Notes under the pieces: generated by a model | Seen by the model: the letters and a program-made list of their open reading frames with translations, nothing else | Databases searched by the model: none | What the model was told of the DNA's origin: nothing | Translations under genes and position numbers: made by a program | DNA from: Acanthochlamys bracteata | Taxonomy: Eukaryota; Streptophyta; Magnoliopsida; Pandanales; Velloziaceae | Length of the DNA: 64,000 nt | NCBI GenBank assembly: GCA_019914995.1 | Contig: CM034141.1 | Coordinates: 6,054,001-6,118,000 of the forward strand | Reading direction: 5' to 3' | In this document: positions 61,783-64,000 of the stretch, one piece after another | Position numbering within the stretch: the stretch's first letter is position 1 | Layout: each line of letters begins with the position of its first letter

Positions 61783-64000
61783 TCAAGTTCTACACATGCA
61801 TGGTGTCAGAGGGTTTTCCCAGAGATCGTAGTTTGGAAAGGTCTCTTCTGGTAGGCCAGTTCGTGTTTGATGGGTGATCACAACATCTTCCACGAAAGTT
61901 GCCCAACCCATATAAGGATCACCAAAGGATTTTGACATGACGCCCTTGTCAGGTTTTATTGATTTTTGCCGGTGCCCCATGTACCTCCTAGCTCCTATTA
62001 TGAGCTTTGCAAAATTCCCTCCATGTGTCATCACAAATACGTCCGATTTCAAGCAGACCAAGAAATCTAAGGCAGCCAGGCTGGTTACATGTTTCCTGAA
62101 TCCATCCAATTCTTCTTTGCTAGCTAGTTCCTCCTTGGTGACCTGTGACAAGGATGGTAGACCGTAGACCAATGTATGTCATCAGGAATAGTGAGGGAAC
62201 TTTATACTATACAATGAAAAAAATGACTACGGACCAAAGAAATGAGATGAGAGCTTATTCTATTAAAGATACCTAAAATCTATATATAACAATACTGTAA
62301 GATAATGCACATTGGTAATCTCAATGTTATAGCACATAATATATGTTATAGCACATAGTTTATCAGACATAAATAGATCAAAGAACAAAACAGACTTTAA
62401 AAAAGCTCAGCTCCATAATGTCAGTGGTTTTGCATGTGGTAACCGAAAAGAAAAAGGTAACCGAGACAAGAAAGGAAGTAGGCTACTTTATGGCAATCAG
62501 TAAACATGCTCTTAAAGAGACTGACCAAATTCGGAAACATGTTTCTCAGAGGAGCCATTCTGTTCTGACCACCATACACTTGCCCAGAAGCAACATAAAT
62601 TTGTGTCTCCTTTGGATAACCCATAGCCCGCAATATTACAGCTACCTCGCCAGGTTCGAGAGGGCAACGCCCCTCCTTCCTCTTTTGCAGGGCCAGCTGC
62701 CACAAATGAGAACCATTCTGCACAGAAGAAGTATCTAGTAAGAAGATGAATTAATTCACAAGAAGCTTGCATTTACCTAAACTATGTGAGGCTATACAAA
62801 TCTTGATTACCAGGCATGTCATTAGTTACCTTGTATCTCCTTGGCCATTCTTTCTGCCTATATGCTGCCATCATGGCTTTCTCCTCTCTTGTCCCAACAA
62901 AATCACAGAAAGAAAGACCTACCATTCCCTTTTCAAATCGTAGATGCAGTGCCCTGAAAGGATAAAAAGACCGTAATTTAGGCCAATACCATCGCTAAGA
63001 GAAAATATATGCATGATCAAGAAGTTGCAAAGCAAAGAAGAACTGAGAAGAGCCAACTAATGGCATTACATGTAACGTTTCTGATTTGCAGTCCGGTTCC
63101 GCATCCTGGAAGCTAACAGATCAGCCATTTCTTCAATTTCAGGTAAGAATTTTAAAGCATGATAATTCACCCTGCATCTAAGCCTGTTGATTTCTGGTGG
63201 GACATTATCATACCTGAAATTGCAAGAAAATGCATTTTATGTCGACAAATACCAAGTATTTAAATGGAGGATAGGGTCGTGTGGAGAAAATATGAAAGGT
63301 GGTGAATCCATCAATTGTAGCTTACCCCAAGCGATCAACAAAAGGCTTCAGAGCCATTATTTTCTTCTCTTTGATTCTTGGTAGCACATTGTCGATGTAA
63401 AATTGTGCTGAAGCATACTTTGGGATGTTTTTGACAGTCCGCCTGCAAATTTTGAATGTTCAGTTTAACCTAAGGGCGCAAATGGTTTCGAACGTGCTAG
63501 CTAATTCATGTGCTAGATAATTCATCTTCTTCGAATTTATTATGACAATCTAGGTAACTATGAATATTATTGTTACATAGTATTAGTAAAAACAAAAATG
63601 CATCCATGTTGTCTCCAGCAGCCTCTTCTGAAAATTCAAATAGAATAGTGAATTATTCTCTAGAACCTCCATTGTACCACAATCCACTTACCAACTTAAT
63701 CAGGTTCATGTTGAGTATGCTATGCTCTCAGCTCATTTGAAACAGCATGGACAAATAACCTTCCCTAAAGCCATTATTATGTGCCAGCCTTCTTATAATA
63801 ATTAAGCATATTTTAATTTACTTTGCCCAAAACACCCTGCAATGGTGATGACACAAAGTTAATAATCGTATTATTACTCAGTATCTAATTTTAATGTATT
63901 CTGTATTAGTATTATCAGACTATCAGTGGAATACTAAACATCCTTAAATAAAAAGACACCAGAATACCTTGCCACATGAGAAAGCCAACACAAAGTGATG
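61783..64000 (-). CDS. O-fucosyltransferase family protein, 3' part (runs off right edge)
   Basis: Plant GT106-type (PF10250) putative GDP-fucose O-fucosyltransferase, normally a type II Golgi membrane protein. Visible exons on the minus strand: from beyond 64000 to 63968, 63442-63326, 63213-63070, 62953-62830, 62717-62526, 62142-61783; about 323 residues, all in phase. Motifs in order: AQFYIDNVLPRIKEKKIMAL, RLRCRVNYHALKFLPEI, the sugar-nucleotide motif ALHLRFEKGMVGLSFCDF, PLEPGEVAVILRAMGY, IYVASGQVYGG, and the C-terminal TSLAALDFLVCLKSDVFVMT plus HGGNFAKLIIG. The N-terminal anchor and stem are outside the window. No break is seen. Specific acceptor unknown. From memory this group includes close Arabidopsis paralogues, so I give no symbol. 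Confidence 0.9.

Overview
The window is nuclear DNA of a eudicot plant. The genes have GT-AG introns and plant-only families (CCoAOMT, phytol/farnesol kinase, DUF3511, basic secretory protein), and very AT-rich intergenic DNA filled with transposon debris lies between them. No bacterial, organellar or viral genome segment is visible. Exon joins below were made by eye from splice sites, reading frame and protein-family continuity.

Layout, left to right: 5' half of a poly(A)-binding protein gene (minus, 123-2481, runs off the left edge); a decayed AP2-family pseudogene (plus, 4284-5440) that keeps a nearly perfect miR172 target site; an intronless basic secretory protein gene (minus, 6991-7692); a non-autonomous hAT-like element with target-site duplication (8638-9483); a farnesol/phytol kinase-like gene (plus, 10614-12684); a chloroplast-targeted conserved protein of unknown function (plus, 14102-17025); a dead Ty1/copia retrotransposon (17629-22842); a caffeoyl-CoA O-methyltransferase gene (minus, 24193-25365); a 7-kb gene-free stretch with MITE-like repeats and an unusual array of hairpins (26732-26920); an MBR2-like RING-H2 E3 ligase gene with a LINE relic in an intron (minus, 32748-37029, with an upstream 5' UTR exon near 39 kb); gene-free DNA; a DUF3511 small protein (minus, 43385-43627); gene-free DNA with a fresh 121-bp tandem duplication; a small chloroplast-type protein with an acidic tail (plus, 47239-49015); TMA7 (minus, 50218-51498); a decayed METTL22-type methyltransferase pseudogene (plus, 52183-54012); eIF4E (plus, 54734-57526); a six-unit polyubiquitin gene with a 1-bp deletion in unit 2 (minus, 58386-59761); and the 3' part of an O-fucosyltransferase gene (minus, 61783 to the right edge).

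There is no operon logic. Several neighbours belong to basic gene expression and protein turnover (PABP, eIF4E, TMA7, polyubiquitin, RING E3). From memory, the order PABP / unknown chloroplast protein / CCoAOMT / MBR2 resembles the Arabidopsis At4g34040-At4g34110 block, which would make 0-39 kb an old conserved neighbourhood. The intergenic space is dominated by one family of about 200-250 bp AT-rich repeats whose ends carry a gcgtttgg / ccaaacgc type inverted repeat, seen well over ten times. Points most worth a second look: the miR172 site in the AP2 pseudogene, the hairpin array, the polyubiquitin frameshift, and the repeat family.
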